This document shows, piece after piece, positions 17,953 through 25,952 of a stretch of 64,000 nucleotides of DNA. Each line of letters begins with the position of its first letter. Within the stretch, counting starts at the first letter, position 1. The notes below the pieces were generated by a model. That model worked only from the letters and a program-made list of their open reading frames with translations. It did no database searches and was not told the origin of the DNA. Origin of the DNA: [Clostridium] innocuum (GTDB lineage Bacteria; Bacillota_I; Bacilli_A; Erysipelotrichales; Erysipelotrichaceae); contig CP048838.1 in assembly GCA_012317185.1 (NCBI GenBank), forward strand, positions 992,001 to 1,056,000, in the 5' to 3' direction. Position numbers and translations under genes: made by a program.

Positions 17953-18263
17953 AAATTATAGGAATAACAGCATGCCCAACAGGGATTGCACATACATATA
18001 TGGCACAGGAGTGTCTGGAAAAGGAATGCAGAAAAAGAGGCTTTGATGTGAAAATCGAAACACAGGGCGGTTTGGGGATAGAAAATGAACTAAGTGAAGA
18101 GGATGTAGCTCAAGCTGATGTTGTAATTCTGGCAGTCAGTGTCGTTATTGAGGGGGAGGAACGATTTGAGAATAAGCGTGTATTACATACTGATGTGGAT
18201 GAAGCAATTTCGCATGTGGAAAAGCTGGTAGATAGAGCGGTTGCACTCGTAGAAGGAAATTGA
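17949..18263 (+). CDS. PTS EIIB component, fructose type
   Basis: A 104-residue EIIB of the fructose family. The phosphorylation site is Cys9 in TACPTGIAHTYMA, the diagnostic P-loop of this class, and EGEERFENKRV is also typical. It is translationally coupled to the EIIA gene through ATGA and transfers phosphate to the sugar carried by the EIIC. Confidence 0.93.
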   Translation: MKIIGITACPTGIAHTYMAQECLEKECRKRGFDVKIETQGGLGIENELSEEDVAQADVVILAVSVVIEGEERFENKRVLHTDVDEAISHVEKLVDRAVALVEGN

Positions 18264-18268
18264 TAATT

Positions 18269-19312
18269 ATGAAAACGATTTGGAAAGATATTCAAAAGCA
18301 TTTGTTAAGTGGCGTATCCTTTATGATGCCGGTTGTCGTTGCCGGTGGTGTGATCCTGGCAGTTTCCTTATTGGGTGCAACGCAGACGGAAACAGGACTT
18401 GTTCCTAATGGGCCGTTGCTGACCTATTTGAATCAGCTGGGAAAAGCAGGAATGGCGATGATGATTCCTGTATTCGCTGCCTATATTTCATATTCTGTAG
18501 CCGGGAAACCGGGTCTTACACCGGGATTCATTTTAGGTTATATTGCAAACAATGCTATCATGATCAATGGTGTTGAGGTTAAGGCAGGATTTCTGGGAGC
18601 ACTTATCTTAGGTCTGCTTGCGGGCTATATGGCGAAATGGATGAAGGGATTAAAGGTAGGGAAAACGATTCGCTCCATCATGCCTATTTTGGTCATTCCA
18701 ATCTCAACTGTCCTTGTACTAGGCCTTGCTTATTATTTTATAATAGGATATCCGATTTCCTTTCTGATGCAGGCGCTGTCAGATTTGATGGTGACTTTGA
18801 ACGGCAGTGGGAAAGCTGTGCTGGCAGTGTTTATGGGGTTCTTTAGTGAAATTGATTTTGGAGGACCTGTGACAAAAGCTGTCTCCATGTTTACACTTTC
18901 TATGATCAATGAAGGGATCATGGAGCCTAATGGAATATTCAGAATTCTGGTAGCTGTTCCTCCGATTGGAATCTTTTTATCCACGATTATTGCTAAGAAA
19001 AAATATAGTGAGGAAGAACGTGATAATGCGAAAGCTGTAGGTATTATGGGATGTCTGGGGATAACAGAGGGAGCAATTCCGTATGCTATCAAAGATCCGA
19101 AGGCTGTGTATCCTGCATGTATTATCGGAAATATCGTCGGGGCATTGATCGGGGCCTTTGGAAATGTGGCATGTCCGGTACCGCATGGTGGATTCATTGT
19201 ACTTCCGGTCGTAGAAAATCAACTTTGGTTTGTTGTTGCAATACTTGTCGGCTCTGTCATCACAGCACTGCTGCTAAAGGTATTGAAAAAGGATGTTCTT
19301 GAGGAGCGCTAA
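18269..19312 (+). CDS. PTS EIIC component, fructose family
   Basis: A 347-residue membrane permease with about nine hydrophobic segments (e.g. MMPVVVAGGVILAVSLLG, ALILGLLAGYMAKW, VLVLGLAYYFIIGYPI). It resembles stand-alone IIC proteins of fructose-like systems (FrwC type); GGFIVLP and EGAIPYA are family motifs. ATG 18269 was preferred over an overlapping TTG at 18260, which lies too close to AAGGA. Substrate not determined by sequence. The operon context (KDPG aldolase) suggests a sugar acid, amino-sugar acid or derivative. Confidence 0.88.
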   Translation: MKTIWKDIQKHLLSGVSFMMPVVVAGGVILAVSLLGATQTETGLVPNGPLLTYLNQLGKAGMAMMIPVFAAYISYSVAGKPGLTPGFILGYIANNAIMINGVEVKAGFLGALILGLLAGYMAKWMKGLKVGKTIRSIMPILVIPISTVLVLGLAYYFIIGYPISFLMQALSDLMVTLNGSGKAVLAVFMGFFSEIDFGGPVTKAVSMFTLSMINEGIMEPNGIFRILVAVPPIGIFLSTIIAKKKYSEEERDNAKAVGIMGCLGITEGAIPYAIKDPKAVYPACIIGNIVGALIGAFGNVACPVPHGGFIVLPVVENQLWFVVAILVGSVITALLLKVLKKDVLEER

Positions 19313-19422
19313 AAAGTTTGCTCTTAAATACTTAAACAGCTATTCGAGCAGAATTACAGAAATCTATACAGCATTAAAAGAAAGTAATAGGCTCTTTCTC
19401 GATTACAGGTAAACTTAACATA

Positions 19423-19474
19423 GGGAGACTTCCATACGATTGTAGTTATCAATAGAAGTTGAAGTCTCCCTTTT
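19423..19474 (+). terminator. Rho-independent terminator of the PTS operon
   Basis: GGGAGACTTC (19423-19432) pairs perfectly with GAAGTCTCCC (19461-19470), followed by TTTT. Confidence 0.85.
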
Positions 19475-19618
19475 GCAAACACCCTAAAGTAAGAAAGAAA
19501 CGAAGCTATCATATGCTGTCAACATACGGGCAGTCTGCTGCTTTTGTTAAAAATGCGGTAAACTTATACAGTGAATCAGATATATGAAATTATATAGTTC
19601 TATTTTGATGGTGATAAG

Positions 19619-19660
19619 GCAAACCTGTCTCTTTTGAATAAGGAGATAGGTTTGCTTTAT
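19619..19660. terminator. Second hairpin terminator
   Basis: GCAAACCTGTCTC pairs with GAGATAGGTTTGC (mismatch of one base), followed by TTTAT. Confidence 0.65.
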
Positions 19661-19837
19661 CTTAGCTGATTGTCACTTGATTCCGCATCAAATGCACTTA
19701 TAGAAGCTATCGAGAAAAAGTGCAGTATGAGATATTGGATAGTGTTTTTACGTATTGGAAGACATCTGCTTTAAATTCACCACAGCGTATAGGATATGTA
19801 AATGCGTAATTTCTATGAATACCAAGACGAAATAGTA

Positions 19838-19851
19838 AGAAAACGCTTTCC
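19838..19851. promoter_or_regulatory. cre-like catabolite-responsive element
   Basis: AGAAAACGCTTTCC fits TGWAANCGNTNWCA at 12 of 14 positions and lies about 50 bases before the GH1 gene. It would allow CcpA repression of the glycosidase. Confidence 0.5.
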
Positions 19852-19901
19852 TGTTTGCCCTTCCTGATTTATCATAAGAGTATAAAGAAAAGAGGGGTTT
19901 T

Positions 19902-21293
19902 ATGATAAGGACGATACCTGAAGATTTTTTAATCGGAACAAGCAGCAGTGCATGGCAGATCGAAGGGGTGGCAGGAAAAAGCAAAGAGCAGAAAAGCTGG
20001 GCAGAGCTGTTCTATGCATCAGCACCGGAAAAATGGCATGATGGAGTCGGACCGGAAAAGGCGGCTGATTTCTATTACCGCTACAAAGAGGATATTCATA
20101 CCATGGCATCTCTTCATATGAAAGCCTTCCGCTTTACCATACAATGGGCGCGGTTTATGAAGGATCCGATAGCCGGCATTGTGGATGAGGAGGCAGCTGC
20201 ATATTATCTTGATGTGATCAAAACCATTCGGAAGGAGGGAATGGAGCCGCTGATTTCCCTTGAGCACTGGGACCTTCCGGCAGTGCTCATCGAACGCTTT
20301 AACGGCTGGGCAGGCAGAGAAACGCTGGACTGCTACATCATCTATGTGAAAGAGGTGCTGCGGCGTTTTGCGGATCAGGTAACCTGGTGGTTCGCCTTTA
20401 CAGAACCAAACATACCAATAGACAACGGATATATGGATGCCATATGGTATCCGTTCACTCATGATCCGAAAACCGCTTATCAGGCACATTTTCATAAGAT
20501 ACTGGCAACCTCGTATGCAGTCGCATGCATAGAGCAGTATCGCTCCTATGGATGCCGCATGGGGGCTATGGTGCACATGACGCCGGTCTATGCGAAAAGC
20601 GGAGAGATTCAGGATGTAACAGCCGCATGGTATGCCGACTTGTTTCATGTGCGTCTGTATCTGGACCCGTACCTGAAGGGAGAGTTTCCAGCGGAGCTGC
20701 TGCATCAGCTTAAGCTGCATGACTGTATGTTCACCTATAAGGAAGAGGATTTGCAGCATATCCGAGCACATCGTATTGCTATGCTCGGTATTGATTATTA
20801 TTTTCCGATACGCGTGCAGGCGCGCAGTCATCCGTATTCCGGCCCCTTTCATCCAAAGCAGTTCTACGAGCCATGGATCAAGGAGGATCGCAAATTCAAT
20901 GCGGACCGCGGCTGGGAGGTTTACGAACAGGCTGTCTATGATATTGGAATGCGCCTGAAAAATGAATATGGCAATCCAGACTGGCTGATCAGTGAAAACG
21001 GTATCGGTATTGCACATGAGGAGCGCTACCGAAACGAGCAGGGAAGCATTGACGATGATTATCGAATCGACTTCCTTTCTGAACATCTGCGGTATGCGCT
21101 GAAAGCAAGGGAAGCAGGCTGTCACTGTCATGGGTATCTCGTCTGGTCCTATATTGATAATGTGTCCGCCATCAATGCGTTTAAAAACCGATACGGTCTG
21201 CTGGAGCTGGATATAGAAACAGGAAAGCGGATTCCGAAGAAATCGGCATACTGGTTTCGGGACATATTGGCTAAAAAGCAACTTGATGATTGA
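19902..21293 (+). CDS. Glycoside hydrolase family 1 protein
   Basis: A 463-residue GH1 (beta/alpha)8 barrel enzyme, class of beta-glucosidases and 6-phospho-beta-glycosidases. Motifs: FLIGTSSSAWQIEG near the start, SLEHWDLPAVL, the acid/base motif FTEPN with Glu168 and the nucleophile Glu365 in LISENGIG. The usual Asn before the acid/base Glu (TFNEP) is replaced by Thr, which may change contacts with the sugar 2-position. GAGGGG precedes the ATG. No signal peptide, so it acts in the cytoplasm. It is followed 250 bases later by a glycyl radical enzyme with its own promoter. Substrate unknown; it may release an anhydro-sugar or 6-phospho-glycoside. Confidence 0.88.
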   Translation: MIRTIPEDFLIGTSSSAWQIEGVAGKSKEQKSWAELFYASAPEKWHDGVGPEKAADFYYRYKEDIHTMASLHMKAFRFTIQWARFMKDPIAGIVDEEAAAYYLDVIKTIRKEGMEPLISLEHWDLPAVLIERFNGWAGRETLDCYIIYVKEVLRRFADQVTWWFAFTEPNIPIDNGYMDAIWYPFTHDPKTAYQAHFHKILATSYAVACIEQYRSYGCRMGAMVHMTPVYAKSGEIQDVTAAWYADLFHVRLYLDPYLKGEFPAELLHQLKLHDCMFTYKEEDLQHIRAHRIAMLGIDYYFPIRVQARSHPYSGPFHPKQFYEPWIKEDRKFNADRGWEVYEQAVYDIGMRLKNEYGNPDWLISENGIGIAHEERYRNEQGSIDDDYRIDFLSEHLRYALKAREAGCHCHGYLVWSYIDNVSAINAFKNRYGLLELDIETGKRIPKKSAYWFRDILAKKQLDD

Positions 21294-21362
21294 AAATGTA
21301 TGATAATGCATGATTAAACATACAAAAATATGCATAAACAAAATAATATGAGCGCAAATGGC

Positions 21363-21391
21363 TTGCGTCCCGGTTGGAATCCCATTATAAT
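21363..21391 (+). promoter_or_regulatory. Promoter of the glycyl radical enzyme operon
   Basis: TTGCGT (21363-21368), 17 bases, TATAAT (21386-21391). The box is a perfect consensus -10, about 155 bases upstream of the start. Confidence 0.65.
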
Positions 21392-21399
21392 ATGCATAG

Positions 21400-21545
21400 A
21401 AAGAATCAAAGCACAGCTGGATTCTTTGACGCAGCCTGCATGAATTTATGGATGGACGGTTTGCGGGTGTCATGATGCTGCAATCAGCAGGCACACGCAG
21501 ACGATCCATACCAGAAGCAGGCGCATCGCTATGAGGAGGGCGCTT
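21400..21545 (+). ncRNA. Long structured leader of the glycyl radical enzyme mRNA
   Basis: The 5' untranslated region contains AAAGAATC paired with GATTCTTT, and a longer imperfect stem in which TGGAT and TTTGCG near 21451-21463 pair with CGCAGA and ATCCA near 21496-21510. No T-run follows, so it is not an obvious attenuator. I recognise no riboswitch class. It may be a regulatory or stabilising element. Confidence 0.35.
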
Positions 21546-23966
21546 ATGAAAGATTTTCTATTTTATACACCTGCAGCATCCGGCGTTGACTGGAAGCGCA
21601 TCGATTCTCTTCGCCATGTCATGGAGAAACGCACTGCCAGTATATGCTCGCAGCGTGCTCTTCTGTATACACAATCCTTTCAGGAAAGTGAAGGAGAACC
21701 GTATATCATTCGCAAGGCAAAGGCCTTCGCCCACACCCTTGCCCATATGGATATCTATATCCAGCCCCATTCCCTGATATTCGGTAATCAGGCGTCCGCA
21801 AACTTCGCGGCTCCGATATTTCCGGAATATTCCATACAGTGGGTCATTGACGAGCTGGAAGCCTTCGATCAGCGAAGTGGTGATGTGTTTCAGATCAGCG
21901 AGGAAGTAAAACAGGATTTGAAACGCATAGCACCATACTGGCTGCAGCATACCCATGAGGATGAGGTCAATGCACATCTCAGTGAGAATATCCGTCTTGC
22001 AGAGAAGCAGGGAGTTTTACACCGCGGTGGCATCTCCATGTCCGGGGATGGTCATATTGTACCGGATCATGAAATGCTGTTGCAAAGAGGGTTTCGTTCG
22101 ATCATCGATGAGGCGAAGCATGCCCTGACAAATACTGACTTGCAGGATGCACAGCGTAATTACTATCAGGCGGTTATCATTTCACTGGAAGGGGCTCTGC
22201 TGTTCTTTCAGCGCTTTGCCAAGCTGGCGGAGGAAATGGCGGAGCATGAGCAGGATGAAAAGAGAAGACAGGAGCTGCGAGTTATAGCACAGATGGCCGG
22301 GACCATGATGGAACAGGGGGCCAGAAGCTTTTATGAAGGAGTAGAGGTGTGCTATATGGTGCATGTTCTGCAGATGATTGAAAGCAACGGGCATTCCTTC
22401 TGTTACGGCCGTTTCGACCAGTACATGCGAAAGCTGTATGAACAGGATGTAGAGCGGGGCGTGCTGACAAAGGATCAGGCATTGGAAATCATCACGCACA
22501 TGTTCATTATGAATTCCTCCTGTAACAAGGTGCGTCCCTACGGTCATACAAAATACTCACAGGGCTATCCGCTTTATTCCAATCTGGTCGTCGGCGGGAA
22601 AACACCGCAGGGAAGCGACGGCACCAATGAGCTTTCCTATCTATGTATTGAGGCGATGCATCTGACATCCTTAGCGGAACCGAATTTCTCTGTCCGTTAT
22701 CATTTGGAAACACCGAGGCAGTTTCTGAAGGCGGCTGCCTTGCTGATTCGCACCGGATGCGGCATGCCGAGCATGTTCAATGACGAGGTTGCCGCAAAGG
22801 GAATCGAGGATTTGGGAATACCGAAGGAGGATGCGCTGGATTATTGTCCGATTGGCTGTGTGGAAACCGGTGTTCCGGGGAAATACGGGCATCGGGCTAC
22901 CGGGATGACCTATGTAAACTGGGGCAAGGTTTTGGAGATTCTGCTGCATAACGGTGTGGATCCTGCAAGCGGCATCCAAATGCTGTCGGTCAATGGACAA
23001 GGCGGGGATGCTGTTACGTTTGAAAACTATGAGGAATTGTGGCAGGGCTGGGAAAAGCTGCTGAAATTCTATTCTGATATATCGGTGGAATGCGATGCAA
23101 TCTGTGATGATTCTCTGGTAAAATATGATGCTGATCCATTCGCAAGCTGTTTTATACAGGACTCCATGAAGCTGGGGAAAACCCTGAAGGAGGGTGGCTG
23201 CCGCTACGATGTGATTTCACAGTCCAATATCGGACCGTGCGTTGTCGGAAACGCATTATACGCAATAAAGAAGCTGGTGTTTGAAGAGCAGTCGGTAACC
23301 TGGGAAGAGCTGATGACTGCTATGCAGGATAACTGGCAGTCTCTGGAATCTGCTAGAATTCATAAAAAAATACGTCATGTAGCCAAGTTTGGAAATGATG
23401 ATGATGCGGTGGATGAAATTGTTAAGGATGTTTTTGATTCCTACCTGAAGCTGCTTCCGCAGTATCGTACACAGCGTTATCAGCAGGGACCTGCAGTAAG
23501 CTGCTATACGATGTCGACCAGCAACATCACCTCCTATGTACCAAACGGCTTTGTCGTCGGCGCAACACCGGACGGGCGGTTTGCGGGAACACCGTTAAAC
23601 GAGGGCTGTTCTCCAACACAGGGGACAGATACAAGCGGTCCTACCGCGGTTATCAATTCGGTTGCCAAGCTGCCAAACGAGCAGGTGGCGGCAGGACAGC
23701 TGCTGAATATGCGTTTCTCCAGCGGTGCACTGGCAGGAGAGGAAAATCTCGATAAATTTGTCGACTTTCTGATGGCCTCTGCGAAAAAGCACATCTACCA
23801 TAATCAGTTCAATGTCATAGACAGTGCAACGCTGCGTCTGGCGCAGGAGCATCCGCAGGATTATACGGATCTGATTGTGCGTGTTGCCGGTTACTGTGCT
23901 CAGTTTGTTTCCCTGATGCCGGAAGCACAGGAAGCCATTATCGCACGTACGGAGAATACATGGTAG
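21546..23966 (+). CDS. Glycyl radical enzyme, YbiW/PflD-like (candidate anhydroglucitol-6-phosphate lyase)
   Basis: An 806-residue glycyl radical enzyme. ATG 21546 follows AGGAGG by 6 bases. The catalytic thiyl residue is Cys438 with Glu440 in IGCVETG, the pattern of C-O/C-N lyases rather than pyruvate formate-lyase (which has two adjacent Cys). The glycyl radical is Gly782 in RVAGYCAQF, 25 residues from the end as expected. GNQAS..AAPIFPEY near the N-terminus and GCxETxxxGK match my memory of E. coli YbiW, which with PflD was reported to open 1,5-anhydrohexitol 6-phosphates to 1-deoxyfructose 6-phosphate. The activase follows directly. Exact substrate is inference. Confidence 0.9.
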   Translation: MKDFLFYTPAASGVDWKRIDSLRHVMEKRTASICSQRALLYTQSFQESEGEPYIIRKAKAFAHTLAHMDIYIQPHSLIFGNQASANFAAPIFPEYSIQWVIDELEAFDQRSGDVFQISEEVKQDLKRIAPYWLQHTHEDEVNAHLSENIRLAEKQGVLHRGGISMSGDGHIVPDHEMLLQRGFRSIIDEAKHALTNTDLQDAQRNYYQAVIISLEGALLFFQRFAKLAEEMAEHEQDEKRRQELRVIAQMAGTMMEQGARSFYEGVEVCYMVHVLQMIESNGHSFCYGRFDQYMRKLYEQDVERGVLTKDQALEIITHMFIMNSSCNKVRPYGHTKYSQGYPLYSNLVVGGKTPQGSDGTNELSYLCIEAMHLTSLAEPNFSVRYHLETPRQFLKAAALLIRTGCGMPSMFNDEVAAKGIEDLGIPKEDALDYCPIGCVETGVPGKYGHRATGMTYVNWGKVLEILLHNGVDPASGIQMLSVNGQGGDAVTFENYEELWQGWEKLLKFYSDISVECDAICDDSLVKYDADPFASCFIQDSMKLGKTLKEGGCRYDVISQSNIGPCVVGNALYAIKKLVFEEQSVTWEELMTAMQDNWQSLESARIHKKIRHVAKFGNDDDAVDEIVKDVFDSYLKLLPQYRTQRYQQGPAVSCYTMSTSNITSYVPNGFVVGATPDGRFAGTPLNEGCSPTQGTDTSGPTAVINSVAKLPNEQVAAGQLLNMRFSSGALAGEENLDKFVDFLMASAKKHIYHNQFNVIDSATLRLAQEHPQDYTDLIVRVAGYCAQFVSLMPEAQEAIIARTENTW

Positions 23967-24868
23967 CCATTCACCTGTCGACCATACAGCGCTATTCCAC
24001 AAAGGACGGCCCTGGAATACGGTCCACCGTGTTTCTGATTGGCTGCAATCTGCGCTGTGCATGGTGCTCCAATCCGGAGCTGATGCTGCCGTACAATAAG
24101 CTGCTCCATTTTTCATCTCTGTGCCGCGGCTGTCAAAGCTGTGTGCATGCGTATCCAACAGCTGTATACATGGAGGACGGTGCTATTCACATGCATCCCT
24201 GTGCACAGCATATGGCAGGGGAGCTGGAGGAGGTATGTCCCTTTGATGCCCTTGAACAGGTTGGTATGCAGGTGGAGTGCCAACAGCTTGTAAAGCAGCT
24301 GGAAAAGGATTTCACATATTATGAGGAGTCCAAAGGCGGCGTGACGTTCAGCGGCGGGGAGCCGCTGTTACAGGCTGAGGCTTTGGCGGATACACTCTGT
24401 CTGCTGAAGCAGAAGCACATAGCAACATGTGTGGATACCGCTGGTGATGTGGCATGGGAGCATATGGAAAGGGCTGCGGAATACTGCGATTTGTTTCTCT
24501 ATGATATCAAAGCCTTTGATGCAGCATTACACAAAAAAATCACCGGAGCGGACAACGGCCGAATTCTTGATAACGCAGGAAGACTGGCGGCAATGCACAA
24601 GCCGATGTGGATTCGCATGGTCATCGTGAAGGGATATAATGATGATCGAAGGGATTTGCGGAAAAGACTGCAGTTTGCGGCATCACTGGGTTCTGCGGTA
24701 CAAAGAGTAGAGCTTTTACCATATCATGCACTGGGGGAAGGTAAGTATAAAAGCATGGAGCTGGCATACCCGATACAGGAGGATGCCTGTCCGGATGCTG
24801 AAACGCTGGCTTATTGCATGGAGGAAGGGCGAAGGCTCAGTCTGCCAATGTATATGGAAAAAGCGTGA
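23960..24868 (+). CDS. Glycyl radical enzyme activating enzyme (radical SAM)
   Basis: A 302-residue radical-SAM activase that abstracts hydrogen from the partner's glycine. The SAM cluster motif is CNLRCAWC (C-x3-C-x2-C) after DGPGIRSTVF; GGVTFSGGEPLLQ is the glycine-rich SAM contact. The inserted ferredoxin-like region is degenerate: CRGCQSC is followed by Tyr where a fourth Cys is usual, and the second half keeps only two of the expected Cys (one before AQH, one in EEVCP). It starts 7 bases inside the end of the lyase gene, so the two are co-translated. Confidence 0.92.
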   Translation: MVAIHLSTIQRYSTKDGPGIRSTVFLIGCNLRCAWCSNPELMLPYNKLLHFSSLCRGCQSCVHAYPTAVYMEDGAIHMHPCAQHMAGELEEVCPFDALEQVGMQVECQQLVKQLEKDFTYYEESKGGVTFSGGEPLLQAEALADTLCLLKQKHIATCVDTAGDVAWEHMERAAEYCDLFLYDIKAFDAALHKKITGADNGRILDNAGRLAAMHKPMWIRMVIVKGYNDDRRDLRKRLQFAASLGSAVQRVELLPYHALGEGKYKSMELAYPIQEDACPDAETLAYCMEEGRRLSLPMYMEKA

Positions 24869-24955
24869 ATATACTGGCGGCTGTCATTCATTCATAACTA
24901 TCACATTCTTTATTCTGTTAAGAAAAGATAATAGTGTGAATGTATCAAAAGTTCT

Positions 24956-24982
24956 TTTAATTATTAAAAAATATGATACAAT
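24956..24982 (+). promoter_or_regulatory. Promoter of the riboswitch-like leader
   Basis: TTTTAA, 16 bases, TACAAT at 24977-24982 within an AT-rich stretch. Transcription would start near 24989, giving a leader of about 175 bases. Confidence 0.45.
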
Positions 24983-24989
24983 AATTTTA

Positions 24990-25086
24990 GGAATGTGATC
25001 GTGATAACTTTGAGCATGATATGAAGGCTACAGGGTGAGAAACCTGGCGGAATCCGGAATATACCGGGGTTCATGGATTGTTAGAG
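24990..25086 (+). ncRNA. Riboswitch-like aptamer resembling the yjdF motif
   Basis: The leader contains GAAGGCTACAGGGTGAGAAA followed by CCTGGCGGAATCC and GTTCATGG. CAGGGT folds on ACCTG, and GAA-CCGG folds on CCGG-TTC around 25056-25075. From memory the conserved core of the yjdF (azaaromatic-sensing) riboswitch reads AGGCnACAGGGU..GAAACCUGGCGGA, which this matches closely. An attenuator hairpin follows directly. Class assignment is from memory and needs a covariance-model search. Confidence 0.55.
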
Positions 25087-25135
25087 AGGTAAGTATCATT
25101 GATGGAGGATACCATCAGTGTGCTTGCCTTTTTTT
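25087..25135 (+). terminator. Attenuator-like terminator in the leader
   Basis: AGGTAAG (25087-25093) pairs with CTTGCCT (25123-25129), with an inner stem TTGATGG/CCATCAG and a run of seven T. It lies between the aptamer-like RNA and the ORF, as in transcription-attenuation riboswitches. Confidence 0.75.
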
Positions 25136-25166
25136 GTTATCACGAGCAGGAAAGGAGTGTCTTGAC

Positions 25167-25700
25167 ATGGGACAATTTATCAGATTGAGATTGACGAATG
25201 AGCTTTATGTGCTAAAAAAGGACAGATGGGGGTGTGCATATGATACGGACAGGATAACGGACATGCTCAATTCATGGTTTAACATGCAGCTTTATGATGC
25301 AGAGGAGCTTGAGGACAGCGTTCTCTTTACACTCAAAAAGGATGTGTTTCAGGAGCATTTTCTCTCGTTTCTTATGGAACAGACACAGATTATGCATGAT
25401 TTTGATGCGGAAGAAATCAAGGAAGAGGTGGAAGCATTGAAAAGCAGAAGCCTGCCTGATTATATGAAATGGATAAAGGAAAACCGCATGCCGTCCTGTC
25501 TATGGTATGGAAAATGCACCATTGTCTCACCGCTGTATTGTTCCGAAAAGCTGTATATGAGTGCCGATGGCGTGGATTATCTGGTAGAGGGTAAGGCTGT
25601 TATGGAATGCTATGATAGTTTGTTTACATACATCCACAACATGATTCGCAAAACCTCTGCGAATCCCTTAAAGGATACGGTGGCAGTTCTGCTTGACTAA
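25167..25700 (+). CDS. Unknown protein under riboswitch-like control
   Basis: A 177-residue protein that I do not recognise. ATG 25167 (MGQFIRLRLTNELYV) is chosen with GGAG upstream; the frame is open further back but runs through the terminator hairpin. It is acidic overall with several aromatic residues. It has no signal peptide or membrane segment, and Cys residues occur at WGCAY, SCLWYGKC and LYCSEK. It is located downstream of the yjdF-like leader, so it may respond to an aromatic or related small molecule. Confidence 0.7.
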   Translation: MGQFIRLRLTNELYVLKKDRWGCAYDTDRITDMLNSWFNMQLYDAEELEDSVLFTLKKDVFQEHFLSFLMEQTQIMHDFDAEEIKEEVEALKSRSLPDYMKWIKENRMPSCLWYGKCTIVSPLYCSEKLYMSADGVDYLVEGKAVMECYDSLFTYIHNMIRKTSANPLKDTVAVLLD

Positions 25701-25952
25701 GCATCCCTTTCGATTTCTGGATGCTATTGGATGGTATGTGAACAGGTAACGTCTTTTTACGCTATTACACTATGATGAATGCCGATATAAAACAGCATAG
25801 AATTCGCTAGGCTTTCCTGTGGTCTTATATACACAGTCTGCCTGCTTTTTTGATTTTTTGTGCTTGCGCCGTGTTATTTTGCAGTCTGTAAAGGATGAGA
25901 GGCTTCCCGGCAGACACAGCATAAACATAGCGTTCTTGTCTTTACAGTCGCA

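Larger units (their letters stand above)
19313..19901. other. Intergenic region with two terminators and a cre-like site
   Basis: No coding frame is supported in these 590 bases. It contains the hairpins at 19423-19474 and 19619-19660 and the cre-like sequence at 19838. Confidence 0.5.

Noticed and set aside
20019..21509. Long minus-strand frame opposite the GH1 gene
   Set aside because: The GH1 gene has clear catalytic motifs. The antisense product has no recognisable domain and no ribosome binding site.
25030..25080. T-box leader (GGGTG... and terminator)
   Set aside because: The T-box core AGGGTGGnACCGCG is absent, and the downstream gene is not an amino-acid or tRNA-synthetase gene. The yjdF resemblance is better.
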